From Aidingimonas halophila (lineage in GTDB: Bacteria > Pseudomonadota > Gammaproteobacteria > Pseudomonadales > Halomonadaceae), in assembly GCF_900106955.1 (NCBI RefSeq), contig NZ_FNNI01000007.1:301300-365299 (forward strand): DNA of 64,000 nt, written 5' to 3'. Position 1 is the first letter of the stretch; every line of letters starts with the position of its first letter. A model generated the notes under the pieces. It was not told the origin of the DNA, ran no database searches, and saw nothing but the letters and a program-made list of their open reading frames with translations. Both the position numbers and the translations under genes were made by a program. Below, piece by piece: positions 20,201 through 29,761 of the stretch.

Positions 20201-21036
20201 ACGGTCGGCGAGCCGACCTGCATGGGTGCTTGACAAAGATGGCTGTCGAGCCGGGGCTGTCAGGGGCGCCGGCCAGTTATGCCCTGCGTGCCGGAAACGG
20301 CGAACTGGATCTCAATGTACGGCTAGGGCAACGGCTGACACTCGAATGGACGGGGGCCATCGCCTGTACGCACTGTGGCAGGCCCACCCGCAAGAGTTTC
20401 GCACAAGGGTATTGTTACCCTTGTTTCAAGACGTTGGCGCAATGCGATACCTGTATCGTCAAACCGGAACTCTGTCATTTCTTCGAAGGCACCTGCCGGG
20501 AACCCGAATGGGGAGAGCGCCACTGTTTTCAGCCCCATGTGATCTATCTGGCCAACTCTTCCGGGCTCAAGGTCGGGATTACGCGGCGCACTCAAGTTCC
20601 CACACGATGGCTGGATCAGGGAGCCATCCAGGCCCTGCCCATCCTGGAAGTCGATACCCGCCAACAAGCCGGTTTCGTTGAGGTTCTGTTCAAGGAGCAG
20701 GTTGCAGACCGTACCAACTGGCGAGCCATGCTCAAGGGGGAGGTCGATAGACTCGATCTGCGGGCCGAACGCGACCGATTGCTCGATCAACTCGCTAGTG
20801 GGCTGTCGAATCTGCGTGAACGGTTTGGGGAAGAAGCCATTCGTACACTCGATGCGCCACCGGTTGAGCTCAACTATCCGGTTCATGAATTTCCTCGCAA
20901 GATTGTCTCGCATAATTTTGATAAACGGCGTGATGTAGCCGGAATATTGATGGGTATCAAAGGGCAGTATCTGCTGTTTGATACAGGGGTAATCAACTTG
21001 CGCAAATTTACCGGTTACGAGGTCATGGTCAGCTGA
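20188..21036 (+). CDS. DUF2797 family protein with zinc-type cysteine motifs
   Basis: 282 residues. A cysteine-rich region (about residues 66-112: CTHCGRPTRKSFAQGYCYPC, then CDTCIVKPELCHFFEGTC) should bind zinc, followed by VIYLANSSGLKVGITRRTQV, a GIY-YIG-like stretch typical of DUF2797. Biochemical role unknown. The GTG at 20188 follows GAGGA and overlaps the end of the YeaC-like gene. Confidence 0.87.
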   Translation: MGELNGRRADLHGCLTKMAVEPGLSGAPASYALRAGNGELDLNVRLGQRLTLEWTGAIACTHCGRPTRKSFAQGYCYPCFKTLAQCDTCIVKPELCHFFEGTCREPEWGERHCFQPHVIYLANSSGLKVGITRRTQVPTRWLDQGAIQALPILEVDTRQQAGFVEVLFKEQVADRTNWRAMLKGEVDRLDLRAERDRLLDQLASGLSNLRERFGEEAIRTLDAPPVELNYPVHEFPRKIVSHNFDKRRDVAGILMGIKGQYLLFDTGVINLRKFTGYEVMVS

Positions 21037-21060
21037 CAGACAGTCGAGGGAACGTGAACA

Positions 21061-21534
21061 ATGACCATCCACCTCCGGTATGCATACCCGGCTGATCTGG
21101 ATGAGATGTATCGTCTTGAACGGTGCTGTTTCGATGAGGACGCTTTCAACCGCCGTCAACTGATGCACATGCTGGCACGAGCCAATGCCAGTGTCTGGAT
21201 AGCGATGGGCGATCTGGAAGAGGCGCTGGGGTATGCCATTATCCTGTATCGACGCAACAGCCGTGTGGCGCGGCTGTATTCATTCTGCGTTGTTCCCGAG
21301 GTGCGAAGGCGCGGTGTCGGTCGGCGTCTGATCGAGGCCGTGGAGTGCGATGCAGCAAGACGTCAGTGCGATCGCCTGGTGCTTGAGGTGCGCGCCGATA
21401 ACCGTGCCGCGTTGGCGCTTTACCGACGCACGGGCTTCCTGCTACGTCGCTGGTTGGATGATTACTATGCCGATGGATGTGCCGCCTGGCAGATGGACAA
21501 GCCGATCAGCCGGGAGACTACTATTGCCGGCTGA
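21061..21534 (+). CDS. GNAT-family N-acetyltransferase (RimI-like)
   Basis: 157 residues, beginning MTIHLRYAYPADLDEMYRLE. The acetyl-CoA loop is visible as VVPEVRRRGVGRRLIEAVE (Q/RxxGxG/A), followed by LEVRADNRAALALYRRTGF, the RimI-like C-terminal strand and helix. The acceptor may be a protein N-terminus or a small molecule. It lies 24 bases after the DUF2797 gene and ends shortly before the heat-shock promoter of the next gene. Confidence 0.88.
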   Translation: MTIHLRYAYPADLDEMYRLERCCFDEDAFNRRQLMHMLARANASVWIAMGDLEEALGYAIILYRRNSRVARLYSFCVVPEVRRRGVGRRLIEAVECDAARRQCDRLVLEVRADNRAALALYRRTGFLLRRWLDDYYADGCAAWQMDKPISRETTIAG

Positions 21535-21568
21535 GTGCATATTTCTTCACGGTGGTGATTTCCCCTCC

Positions 21569-21596
21569 CTTGAAAAACACTGTCTAGTCCCTATAT
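21569..21596 (+). promoter_or_regulatory. Sigma-32 (heat-shock) promoter of hsp20
   Basis: CTTGAAA (21569-21575), a 13-base spacer, then CCCTATAT (21589-21596). This agrees closely with the RpoH consensus. The spacing equals that of the htpG promoter in this window. It is 84 bases before the Hsp20 start. Confidence 0.85.
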
Positions 21597-21680
21597 AGTC
21601 CATTGAAGACGTTGGTTTTCGCTGTTTGGTTGACTTAGGTCATGTGTTGTATGTGCGTCACGGAAAAAAGGAGGTGGCGT

Positions 21681-22223
21681 ATGAATCTGCACAAACTCTC
21701 TCCCTGGAATTGGTTCAAGAGCGAAGATCAGGAAACAAGCCAGGTGCCGGTGTCTTCCGCGGTCGAACCCTCGCGCGATATCTCGCCTGTATGGCAGATG
21801 CATCGTGAATTGGATCGTTGGATGGATAATGTGCTTCGACGCTGGAACTTTCCAGTGGGTCAGGAGGCATTCGGCTCCGTGGAAGGCATGTTGAGGCCCA
21901 GTGTCGATATCGCCGAACGAGATGATGAATACCGTCTTAGTATCGAAGTCCCCGGTGTCGATCGTGATGATTTGAAGTTATCTCTGGACGACCATCGTCT
22001 GGTCGTTGAGGGTGAAAAGCGACAGGAGAGTCGGAACGACGATGATCGATACCAGCGTGTCGAGCGTGTCTATGGAAGGTTTCGGCGCGTACTGGATCTG
22101 CCCGGAGACGCCAACGTCGAGGATATTCGTGCCGATTTCGCCAATGGCGTATTGACCGTCACTCTGCCGCGCGACCCTGAAGCCTCTTCGGCACGGCGCG
22201 ACATTCCTATTCAACCTTCGTGA
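21681..22223 (+). CDS. Hsp20/alpha-crystallin small heat-shock protein
   Basis: 180 residues. ATP-independent holdase chaperone. After a variable N-terminus, the alpha-crystallin domain spans about residues 72-175: MLRPSVDIAERDDEYRLSIE, VPGVDRDDLKLSLDDHRLVV and the closing ADFANGVLTVTLPRD. A perfect AAGGAGG lies about 7 bases before the ATG at 21681, which decides against the upstream frame. A sigma-32 promoter precedes it and a hairpin terminator follows. Confidence 0.94.
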   Translation: MNLHKLSPWNWFKSEDQETSQVPVSSAVEPSRDISPVWQMHRELDRWMDNVLRRWNFPVGQEAFGSVEGMLRPSVDIAERDDEYRLSIEVPGVDRDDLKLSLDDHRLVVEGEKRQESRNDDDRYQRVERVYGRFRRVLDLPGDANVEDIRADFANGVLTVTLPRDPEASSARRDIPIQPS

Positions 22224-22242
22224 TGTATCCCGGAGGCGATAC

Positions 22243-22276
22243 ACGACAAGGGCCCGCTTCGGCGGGCTCTTGTCGT
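22243..22276. terminator. Bidirectional terminator hairpin
   Basis: A 15-pair stem (22243-22257 with 22262-22276, one G-U pair) closed by a TTCG loop. It separates the 3' end of the Hsp20 gene from the 3' end of the metal ABC operon and can serve both strands. Confidence 0.85.
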
Positions 22277-22289
22277 ACGTGCTGACGAT

Positions 22290-23219
22290 TCAGTCGGCTG
22301 CCATGCGAGCCATGGCCCCATGTCTCCTGGGGCCGAAGAGACAGGCAAAGAGGAGAATGATCCCCGAGACGCTGGCGATCATCCCGGCAGCACTGAGTGA
22401 CACGTCATGGCCGAACCAACCCGGCCCGTAACCGGCCAGAACATAACCGAGCACTGCACTGGCAAAGGCGAATACCTGACTCCAGGCGATCTGGGGTAAT
22501 AGCCTGTCTGTCATTAGTCGTGCGCTGGCAGCCGGACAGATGAACATGGCGATGACGAGAATCGAGCCGACCGCCTCGAAAGCGGCAATGGCGGTGATGG
22601 CGACCATGATGACCAGTGTGACATCGGTTAATAGCGGATGGGCCCTGACACTGGCGGCAAAAGCCGGGTCGAAACTGCCGATGACCAATGGGCGCCAGGC
22701 CACGACCACGAAAATGGCTACCAAGAGGCCAACCCAGGCAACACGTGGCAATTGCGGTGGCAATTCAGCCAGCGCGGCGGGATCGAACAGCGCGGTCCAG
22801 TCCAGTCCCTCGAACCAGATCAGGCTCTCCAGATTGCCGTATAGCGCATGCTGGACATCAATATGGACGCCACTGGCATCGCTCATTTCCAGCATCAATA
22901 CGCCGAGGGCGAAGATTGCGGTGAACGCCACCCCCATGGCGGCACTGGACTCTACCCGGCCCAGTCGCTTGATAGCCTCGATCAAGACCAGGGTGACGAT
23001 GGCTGCCACGCCGGCGCCGATCATCATGGCGGAAGCCGCAAGCGTGCCCGTGATCAGGAAGCTGGCGACAATACCTGGCAATGCCACATGGCTGATGGCA
23101 TCGCCTATCAGGCTCTGGCGACGCAATACCAGAAAGTTGCCGAGCAGAGCGCAACTCATGCTACTGATGATCGCGACCAGCAGTGGTGCCAGACTGAGGA
23201 TCAGAAAATCACTGCTCAT
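22290..23219 (-). CDS. Metal ABC transporter permease (second permease)
   Basis: 309 residues of the ABC-3 (ZnuB/MntB/TroD) family, with about nine hydrophobic segments. LLGNFLVLRRQSLIGDAISH followed by VALPG is the conserved loop that contacts the ATPase. Last gene of a four-gene leftward operon; its start overlaps the end of the other permease by 4 bases (ATGA). It probably pairs with that permease as a heterodimeric channel for Mn, Fe or Zn. Confidence 0.93.
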   Translation of the reverse strand: MSSDFLILSLAPLLVAIISSMSCALLGNFLVLRRQSLIGDAISHVALPGIVASFLITGTLAASAMMIGAGVAAIVTLVLIEAIKRLGRVESSAAMGVAFTAIFALGVLMLEMSDASGVHIDVQHALYGNLESLIWFEGLDWTALFDPAALAELPPQLPRVAWVGLLVAIFVVVAWRPLVIGSFDPAFAASVRAHPLLTDVTLVIMVAITAIAAFEAVGSILVIAMFICPAASARLMTDRLLPQIAWSQVFAFASAVLGYVLAGYGPGWFGHDVSLSAAGMIASVSGIILLFACLFGPRRHGAMARMAAD

Positions 23220-24430
23220 CGGGCACTCCTTGCCGGTGAGGGCAGACGATTCTCCAAGGATGACACCATATCCGGAGGCAGCGACTCTTCAATGGGGTCC
23301 AGGCCCTGATGATCCAGTTGTGCCGCTTCATCTGGATAGAGTTGCCGATACAGGCTCCACAGATGTTCCTCATGTTCGGCGTCGCGTGCGGCGACCCGCC
23401 CAGGCGGTGTTGCCACACCATCCCGGCGTATGTAGCCATGGCGACGCAGGACCTTGAGCGTCAGGTCATCGTAGATGGCCTCATCCCGTGCCAGGGAAAG
23501 CAGCCCTTGACGCAAGTGGACCCGACGGCGGAAACGGTGTTGAGCGAGCAGCATGGCCACCATCCCGCGACGTGGCGAGAACAGCAGACCGATCGAGAAC
23601 AGCAAGAAAGCGGTGAGCACGATCAGCGGTCCTGTCGGTAATCCTGAAGCGCTGCTGGATGCTGCGGCCCCGATATAACCCGACAAGGCGCCACACAAGG
23701 CGGCGATAGCGATGAGGCGTGACGGTCGGTCGGTCCAGAATCGCCCTGTCACGGGCGGGATGATGGTGAGCGCCACGATCAGGATCAGACCGGTGACCTT
23801 GAGTCCGATGACCGTCACCGTAAGCAGTAGTAGCAACATCATCATATCGATGTGATCGGCATTGATGCCACGGGTATAGGCGTACTGCCGGTCAAAGCAG
23901 ACCAGTAGGAACTGGCGCCGGAACATGAACACGACAATCAGCACAACCAGGGCGCTGATGCCGATCAGTTGCGCTTCACTGGCAAGCATTCCGGCCGTGG
24001 CGCCGACCAGGTAGCTATCGATCCCTGATTGCCCTTTGACATTCAGCGCTTGTACCACCGTGATCAGAACGACGCCAAGGCCGAAAAGGGTCGAGAGAAC
24101 GGCACCGATGGCGGCATCTTCTCCCAGGCGAGTGCGGCTCGAGATGGCTTGTACACCCCACAAGCCGATCGCTGCACTGGCGGCAGCTCCGATCAGCAGT
24201 CCCGGGAGCCAGCGACCATCTCCCGTCAACAGGGCAAGGATGATGAATGCCAGGACCAGTCCCGGCAACGTGGCGTGACTGACGGCATCGCTGACCAGCG
24301 AACGTTTGCGCAGGACAATGAAACTGCCGATCATTCCGGCACTGGCTCCGAGCATGGCGGAACCGAGAGTGACCAGAGTGGTATTGTAGCCGGCGGTGAA
24401 TGTCAGTGCTTGCCAGAACGAGTCGATCAT
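23216..24430 (-). CDS. Metal ABC transporter permease fused to a DtxR-like regulatory domain
   Basis: 404 residues, about 110 more than a plain ABC-3 permease. Residues 1-293 are the membrane part (IGSFIVLRKRSLVSDAVSHA conserved loop). Residues 300-404 are soluble: LTLKVLRRHGYIRRDG resembles the second helix and wing of a winged helix, then AEHEEHLWSLYRQLYPDEAA, LDHQGLDPIEESLPPDMVSS, the pattern of the DtxR/MntR metal-binding and dimerisation domain. This is the architecture of chlamydial YtgC-YtgR. The full N-terminal recognition helix is not obvious. Start is 3 bases after the ATPase stop. Confidence 0.9.
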   Translation of the reverse strand: MIDSFWQALTFTAGYNTTLVTLGSAMLGASAGMIGSFIVLRKRSLVSDAVSHATLPGLVLAFIILALLTGDGRWLPGLLIGAAASAAIGLWGVQAISSRTRLGEDAAIGAVLSTLFGLGVVLITVVQALNVKGQSGIDSYLVGATAGMLASEAQLIGISALVVLIVVFMFRRQFLLVCFDRQYAYTRGINADHIDMMMLLLLLTVTVIGLKVTGLILIVALTIIPPVTGRFWTDRPSRLIAIAALCGALSGYIGAAASSSASGLPTGPLIVLTAFLLFSIGLLFSPRRGMVAMLLAQHRFRRRVHLRQGLLSLARDEAIYDDLTLKVLRRHGYIRRDGVATPPGRVAARDAEHEEHLWSLYRQLYPDEAAQLDHQGLDPIEESLPPDMVSSLENRLPSPARSAR

Positions 24431-24433
24431 GAC

Positions 24434-25234
24434 TCAAACCTGCGATGTCGATGAGTCCGGGGTAGCGATTCTTTCAAGCTGAATCGTGTTGAGACGACCA
24501 CCATAAGTCTGCTGAAGGTTCTCGGCAGTGAAGACGTCGTCCACCGGCCCCATGGCGATGCGGCGAATATTGAGCAGCAGGACATGATCGAAGTACTCGC
24601 GAACGGTGGACAGGTCATGGTGCACGCACAGCAGCGTCTTGCCTTCCCGCTTGAGTGATTTCAATACCTCGATGATGGCTTTCTCGGTGGCGGCATCGAC
24701 ACCGGCGAAGGGTTCATCGAGGATGGTCAGGTCGGCCTCCTGGGCTAGGGCGCGTGCCAGGAATACGCGCTGTTGCTGACCGCCGGACAACTGTCCGATC
24801 TGGCGTTCGGCAAAGGCATCCATGCCAACCCGGGTCAGGCACTCCATGGCCTTGTTGCGATGGTGACGGCGTGTCAGCTGCCACCATCGCATGGTATGGA
24901 ACAGGCCCATGAGGACGACTTCCAGAACCGTGGTCGGGAAGTCCCAGTCGACGCTGCTGCGTTGAGGCACGTAAGCCAGGCGATGTGCCTGAGAACGATA
25001 GGGTTGACCATAGACCCGAATGTCCCCGGATAGACGGGGTGCGATGCCCAAGGCTGCCTTGAGCAGCGTCGATTTTCCGGCACCGTTCGGACCGACAATG
25101 GCTGTCAAGCTGCCGGCAGGAACATGACAGTCGACCGAAAAGACCACTGGTTTTTGACCGTAGCTGATCGTCAACCCAGTGATGGCCAATGGGCTGCTAT
25201 CGGCAGCATGTTGCGAGGCATTGAACGGTTTCAC
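24434..25234 (-). CDS. Metal ABC transporter ATP-binding protein
   Basis: 266 residues. Walker A is [19 protein letters not shown], the signature [18 protein letters not shown], Walker [15 protein letters not shown] and the switch histidine LLCVHHDLS. It belongs to the ZnuC/MntA/TroB group and powers metal import through the two neighbouring permeases. It overlaps the binding-protein gene by 4 bases. Confidence 0.95.
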   Translation of the reverse strand: MKPFNASQHAADSSPLAITGLTISYGQKPVVFSVDCHVPAGSLTAIVGPNGAGKSTLLKAALGIAPRLSGDIRVYGQPYRSQAHRLAYVPQRSSVDWDFPTTVLEVVLMGLFHTMRWWQLTRRHHRNKAMECLTRVGMDAFAERQIGQLSGGQQQRVFLARALAQEADLTILDEPFAGVDAATEKAIIEVLKSLKREGKTLLCVHHDLSTVREYFDHVLLLNIRRIAMGPVDDVFTAENLQQTYGGRLNTIQLERIATPDSSTSQV

Positions 25235-26214
25235 TGATTGTCCTCCGCATCGTCTGCCAGCTTGGCATTCAGTCCGTGAGCCGGAGCCTCACCGCCCAGA
25301 GCACGTGTGATGTACGTGACATTATGGTCGATCATACCAATATAGGTTCCTTCATACGTTCCCGCAGGGCCCATGGCATCCGAGAAAAGTTCGCCGCCCA
25401 CCGATACGTCATGGCCTTGTGAGGCAGCGCCTTCGATCAAGGCCTCGATATTGCGGCGTGGTACCGAGGATTCGATGAAAATGGCGCTGATTTGACGCTC
25501 CACCAGCAAATCGACCAGATTCTCGATGCGGGCCAGTCCGGCTTCACTTTCGGTGGAAAATCCCTGGATACCCAGGACGTCATAGCCATAGGCATCACCG
25601 AGATAGCCGAACGCATCGTGTGCCGTCACGAGGATCTGCGAGGACTCGGGGACGCTGGACAGGGTTTTCCGGGCGTATTCGTCGAGGCGATCCAACTGTG
25701 TCAGAAAGTCCTCGGCATTGGCCTGGTAATCCTCCCGGTGCTCAGGGTCGAGTTCAATCAAGGCATCGCGGGCGGCTTCAGCGACATAGCGCCACCTCTG
25801 AGGATCCATCCAGATATGCGGGTCATATTGATCGCTGTAGTCTTCATGAGACAGGCGCTGATCCTCCGGTACCGCCTCGCCCAGTGCGAAAACGGGACGG
25901 TGCTCCGATAGCCGGAATAGAAACTCCTCGAGTTGGGCTTCCAGATAGAGGCCGTTCCAGAAAATGGCATCCGCGCGTGTCATGGCAGCGATGTCGCTTC
26001 GTGTCTGACGATACAGGTGGGGGTCGACACCTGGTCCCATGAGGTTGCGGATGCTGATATGGTCTCCACCGATCTGATGCAGGGTATCGGCCACCATCCC
26101 TGTGGTCGCAACGATGTCGAGCCGTTCTTCAGACGCTGCCGGCCCGGACGACAGGGGCATCAGGCCTATTGTGAGTGTCACTAGACAAGAATGGACAATG
26201 CGTGAGATTGACAT
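25231..26214 (-). CDS. Periplasmic metal-binding protein (TroA/MntC-like)
   Basis: 327 residues of the cluster A-I metal-binding family. A signal peptide is followed by [20 protein letters not shown]. Probable metal ligands are the histidines in [24 protein letters not shown] and [10 protein letters not shown] plus a late acidic residue. There is no His-rich loop of the ZnuA type, which favours Mn or Fe over Zn, though this is not proof. First gene of the operon, divergent from the DUF454 gene. Confidence 0.92.
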   Translation of the reverse strand: MSISRIVHSCLVTLTIGLMPLSSGPAASEERLDIVATTGMVADTLHQIGGDHISIRNLMGPGVDPHLYRQTRSDIAAMTRADAIFWNGLYLEAQLEEFLFRLSEHRPVFALGEAVPEDQRLSHEDYSDQYDPHIWMDPQRWRYVAEAARDALIELDPEHREDYQANAEDFLTQLDRLDEYARKTLSSVPESSQILVTAHDAFGYLGDAYGYDVLGIQGFSTESEAGLARIENLVDLLVERQISAIFIESSVPRRNIEALIEGAASQGHDVSVGGELFSDAMGPAGTYEGTYIGMIDHNVTYITRALGGEAPAHGLNAKLADDAEDNQ

Positions 26215-26515
26215 CGTAGTCCTTTCGCCCGGAGTCCGCCTGACTGAGTCGTGATGATCCTGGGTAATGCGTTGGAAACGCTAATTGAAACCCTCTAGAT
26301 AGCCTATAGATGGAACCCATTTCCCCGAGTCGGGACGTTGCGTTTCAATGAAAGCTAATGAATCTGGCGTGTTGTGTGTACGAACGCGTACCAGTTACAT
26401 GACTCATGATGCTACACTATACAGGTCGTTCGATGCCGGTTCGACTCGGGGTGGAAAATAAATGCGGTGTCGTCGATGACGTTTCGTCGACATCGTATTG
26501 CAAGGAGAAAGTTGG
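26215..26515. other. Divergent control region of the metal ABC operon and DUF454 gene
   Basis: No gene. A rightward promoter is likely: TTACAT (26395-26400), 17 bases, TATACA (26418-26423). An inverted repeat GCGTT-GGA-AACGC (26269-26281) lies 55 bases before the binding-protein start and could be an operator. I could not identify a clear Fur, Zur or MntR box by eye. Confidence 0.45.
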
Positions 26516-26947
26516 ATGCCACGATCGTTGACCAAGTCGACGTTCCCCGTCTTTCGGTCGGCACGCCAATTGTTATATCTGGTTCTGGCCTGGTTCAGTT
26601 TCGGCCTGGGCGTCATAGGCATGTTTCTTCCTCTGATGCCAACGACCTGCTTCATGTTGTTGGCGGTATGGGCGGCATCCAAAGGGTCTCCTCGCTTTGC
26701 CCGTTGGATTCGCGGGCATCCCCGGTTCGGTCCGTCGGTAGTTGCCTGGGAGAGCGAGCGGGCCATTCCTCGTCATGCCAAGATCCTGGCTGTGGTCATG
26801 CTGGCTGCGTCCATACTCATTATTATCCTGACCGTCAGTTTGTGGATCGTGAAACTGGGGCTTGCCTTGGGGTTGACGGGATTGGCGATCTGGATACTGA
26901 CACGCCCCGAACCTCGCCATAGCTCTGCTGTCACGGATAAGTCGTGA
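26516..26947 (+). CDS. DUF454 (YbaN-like) inner-membrane protein
   Basis: 143 residues. FGLGVIGMFLPLMPTTCFML followed by LAVWAASKGSPRFARWIRGH is the DUF454 signature; E. coli YbaN is of similar size. Three or four hydrophobic segments; function unknown. AAGGAGA (26502-26508) lies 7 bases before the ATG at 26516; the frame extends 18 bases further to a TTG that overlaps this site. Confidence 0.9.
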   Translation: MPRSLTKSTFPVFRSARQLLYLVLAWFSFGLGVIGMFLPLMPTTCFMLLAVWAASKGSPRFARWIRGHPRFGPSVVAWESERAIPRHAKILAVVMLAASILIIILTVSLWIVKLGLALGLTGLAIWILTRPEPRHSSAVTDKS

Positions 26948-27065
26948 CATCGTGGCGGCCTGACCGTGAAACTCGCCTGTCTTCAATCGCTTGTCCTCGG
27001 CTTTGAGTCGATTGCCATGCCCCCCTTACAATGAATGGCGATTATCCAACAGGAGCCTTCCTTTG

Positions 27066-29714
27066 ATGTCTGCATCTGCACCGCAGCCGATTTATCTGAA
27101 CGATTACCGTCCGCCGGCTTATCGTGTCACTCACACGGAGCTCAAGTTCGATCTGGTCTCCTCGGCAACCCGTGTCATTGCGAGGCTTCACCTCGAGCGT
27201 CATCCTGAACGTCAGGAAGGCGAGTTGCCGCTGGTCCTCGATGGCGAACAGCTACGATTGCTGCATATCGCCATTGATGGCCAGGCGTTGGAAGATGACG
27301 AATATGACGTGAATGAATCGCATTTGACCGTCTATCGGGTTCCTTCCACTTTCGTGCTTGATACCGAAGTCGAGGTCGATCCGGAGGCCAACACCGCGCT
27401 GGAAGGGTTGTACCTTTCCAATGGCATGTTCTGCACGCAATGTGAAGCCGAGGGATTCCGGCGTATCACTTTTTATCCTGACCGCCCCGATGTGATGGCG
27501 ACCTTTTCCACGACCGTGATAGGTGACAAAGGCTCGCTGCCGGTGCTGTTGTCCAACGGAAATCCGGTTGAACAGGGTGATCTGCCCAACGGCAAGCATT
27601 TCGTCACCTGGGATGATCCGCATCCCAAGCCTTGCTACCTCTTTGCGCTGGTGGCAGGTGATCTGCAGAAGGTCGAGGACCATTTCACGACCATGAGCGG
27701 ACGTGACGTCACGCTGCAGTTATGGGTTGAAGAGGAGAACCTCAGCAAAACCGACCACGCCATGGCTTCCTTGAAACGTGCGATGAAATGGGACGAGGAG
27801 ACCTATGGACGGGAATATGACCTGGATCGCTTCATGATCGTCGCCGTCAATGATTTCAACATGGGCGCGATGGAGAACAAGGGACTCAATATCTTCAATT
27901 CGGCGGCGGTATTGACTCATCCCCAGACGGCGACCGATGCGACATTCCAGCGTGTCGAGGGTATCGTCGCCCATGAGTACTTCCACAACTGGTCGGGGAA
28001 TCGGGTCACGTGTCGCGACTGGTTTCAGTTGTCGCTCAAGGAAGGTTTTACGGTATTTCGTGATCAGTGCTTTTCCGCCGATACCAATTCGGCGCCGGTC
28101 AAGCGCATCGAGGATGTATCATTCTTCCGGACGGCTCAGTTTGCCGAGGATGCCGGTCCCACGGCACATCCCGTACAGCCGGACCATTATATCGAGATCG
28201 GCAACTTCTATACGCTGACCATTTACGAGAAGGGCGCTGAAATCGTACGAATGCTGCGGAACCTGTTGGGATGGGAAGCCTTCCGTCAGGGGAGTGACCT
28301 CTATTTCCAGCGTTACGATGGTCAGGCCGTGACGATCGAGGACTTCGTGGAATGCATGGCGGAAGTCTCTGGGCTCGATCTCGGCCAGTTCATGCGTTGG
28401 TATTTCCAGGCGGGTACGCCCGAAATCGATGCGATCGGCGAGTACGATTATGCCAAGGGCGAGTATCGATTGACGCTTCGGCAGCGAACACCGCCTACTC
28501 CCGACCAGCATGAGAAGCTGCCACTGCATATTCCCGTCCGTATGGGATTGGTGGGCACCAAGTCGGGCAAGGACCTTTCCATGACGCTGGAAGGAGAGTC
28601 GCTGGGGACCGATGCGGTGATTCATCTTCGCGACGAAGAGCAGGAGTTCGTCTTCACGGATATTGCCGAGGCGCCTGTACCGTCGCTGTTGCGTGGCTTC
28701 TCCGCGCCGGTCAAGCTCCGCTTTCCTTACGGTCGTGAAGACCTGGCCTTCTTGCTCCAGCACGATTCCGATGGATTCAACCGTTGGGATTCCGGCCAAC
28801 GATTGGCGTTGCTGGCCTTGGATGACCTGATTGCTGCACACCGTAACGGGGTGGAAAAAGTCATGGATAGTCGTGTCACGGAAGCGTTTCGCGGGCTGTT
28901 GACGACCGACACCGATGACAAGGCTGTGTTGGCGGAGATGCTGACCCTTCCCTCTGAGGCCTATATCGCTGAGCAGCAGCCGGTAGTGGATGTCGATGCC
29001 ATTCACGCCGCTCGCACCTTCGTCAAACAAGCCTTGGCTCTTGCGCTACGCGATGAGTTCATGGCGGTCTATCGTGCCAACCAGTCTGATGCGCCATATG
29101 TCCCTGAGCCCCGACAAATTGCTCAACGCAGCCTGAAGAACGTGGCACTGTCCTATCTCATGGCGATCGAGGACGAGGAAGCGGTTGAGTTGGCCCGCAA
29201 CCAGTTCGAGGATGGCCACAACATGACGGACGTGCGTACCGCCCTGACGCTGTTGACTCACAGTTCTCGTGGCGACATCGCCGATCCAGCGCTCAAGGCC
29301 TTTGGCGAGAAGTGGGCCCACGATCCTCTGGTAATGGATCAGTGGTTCAGCATTCAGGTAACGCGTCCGCAGTCGGATGCACTGGAGCGGGTGAAATTCT
29401 TGATGGACCATCCCGCCTTTTCCTTGACCAATCCCAATAAGGTCAGAGCCTTGATCGGCGCTTTCGCCGGACAGAATCGTGTCAATTTTCATCGAGCGGA
29501 TGGCGAAGGTTACCGGTTGTTGGCCGATGTGGTCATTGAACTGAACAAGCTCAATCCCGAGATTGCAGCGCGCATCATTACGCCACTGACACGTTGGCAG
29601 CGTTTTGACGAATCCCGACAGGCGCTGATGAAAGCGGAGCTCGAGCGGATCCGTGCTGAGGAATTATCCTCGAACGTCTACGAAGTGATCGAGAAGGCGC
29701 TCGCTACTGCATGA
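27066..29714 (+). CDS. pepN: Aminopeptidase N (M1 family)
   Basis: 882-residue zinc aminopeptidase of the cytosol that removes N-terminal residues from peptides. The GAMEN motif appears in MGAMENKGLNIFNSAAVL. The zinc site is HEYFH with H303, E304 and H307, and the third ligand E326 in LSLKEGFTVFRDQ, with the same spacing as E. coli PepN. Length is normal. The ATG at 27066 begins MSASAPQPIYLNDYRPPAY as in the family; AGGAG lies 11 bases upstream. A hairpin follows the stop. Confidence 0.97.
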   Translation: MSASAPQPIYLNDYRPPAYRVTHTELKFDLVSSATRVIARLHLERHPERQEGELPLVLDGEQLRLLHIAIDGQALEDDEYDVNESHLTVYRVPSTFVLDTEVEVDPEANTALEGLYLSNGMFCTQCEAEGFRRITFYPDRPDVMATFSTTVIGDKGSLPVLLSNGNPVEQGDLPNGKHFVTWDDPHPKPCYLFALVAGDLQKVEDHFTTMSGRDVTLQLWVEEENLSKTDHAMASLKRAMKWDEETYGREYDLDRFMIVAVNDFNMGAMENKGLNIFNSAAVLTHPQTATDATFQRVEGIVAHEYFHNWSGNRVTCRDWFQLSLKEGFTVFRDQCFSADTNSAPVKRIEDVSFFRTAQFAEDAGPTAHPVQPDHYIEIGNFYTLTIYEKGAEIVRMLRNLLGWEAFRQGSDLYFQRYDGQAVTIEDFVECMAEVSGLDLGQFMRWYFQAGTPEIDAIGEYDYAKGEYRLTLRQRTPPTPDQHEKLPLHIPVRMGLVGTKSGKDLSMTLEGESLGTDAVIHLRDEEQEFVFTDIAEAPVPSLLRGFSAPVKLRFPYGREDLAFLLQHDSDGFNRWDSGQRLALLALDDLIAAHRNGVEKVMDSRVTEAFRGLLTTDTDDKAVLAEMLTLPSEAYIAEQQPVVDVDAIHAARTFVKQALALALRDEFMAVYRANQSDAPYVPEPRQIAQRSLKNVALSYLMAIEDEEAVELARNQFEDGHNMTDVRTALTLLTHSSRGDIADPALKAFGEKWAHDPLVMDQWFSIQVTRPQSDALERVKFLMDHPAFSLTNPNKVRALIGAFAGQNRVNFHRADGEGYRLLADVVIELNKLNPEIAARIITPLTRWQRFDESRQALMKAELERIRAEELSSNVYEVIEKALATA

Positions 29715-29731
29715 TCGGCGCAATTAACACT

Positions 29732-29756
29732 CAGACCGCCCGAAAAGGGCGGTCTG
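29732..29756. terminator. Terminator hairpin after pepN
   Basis: CAGACCGCCC (29732-29741) pairs with GGGCGGTCTG (29747-29756) around GAAAA. It lies between convergent genes; no long U-run. Confidence 0.65.
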
Positions 29757-29761
29757 TACGT

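Noticed and set aside
20323..21168. Long reading frame (281 codons) on the minus strand opposite the DUF2797 gene
   Set aside because: It mirrors a well-supported gene; no ribosome site or family pattern, and the composition is typical of antisense frames in GC-rich DNA.
26269..26281. Inverted repeat GCGTT-GGA-AACGC as a Zur or MntR box
   Set aside because: It does not match the consensus of those regulators that I know; reported only as a possible operator.
28119..29030. Minus-strand frame of 303 codons within pepN
   Set aside because: Shadow of pepN, whose zinc and GAMEN motifs and full family length are plain.
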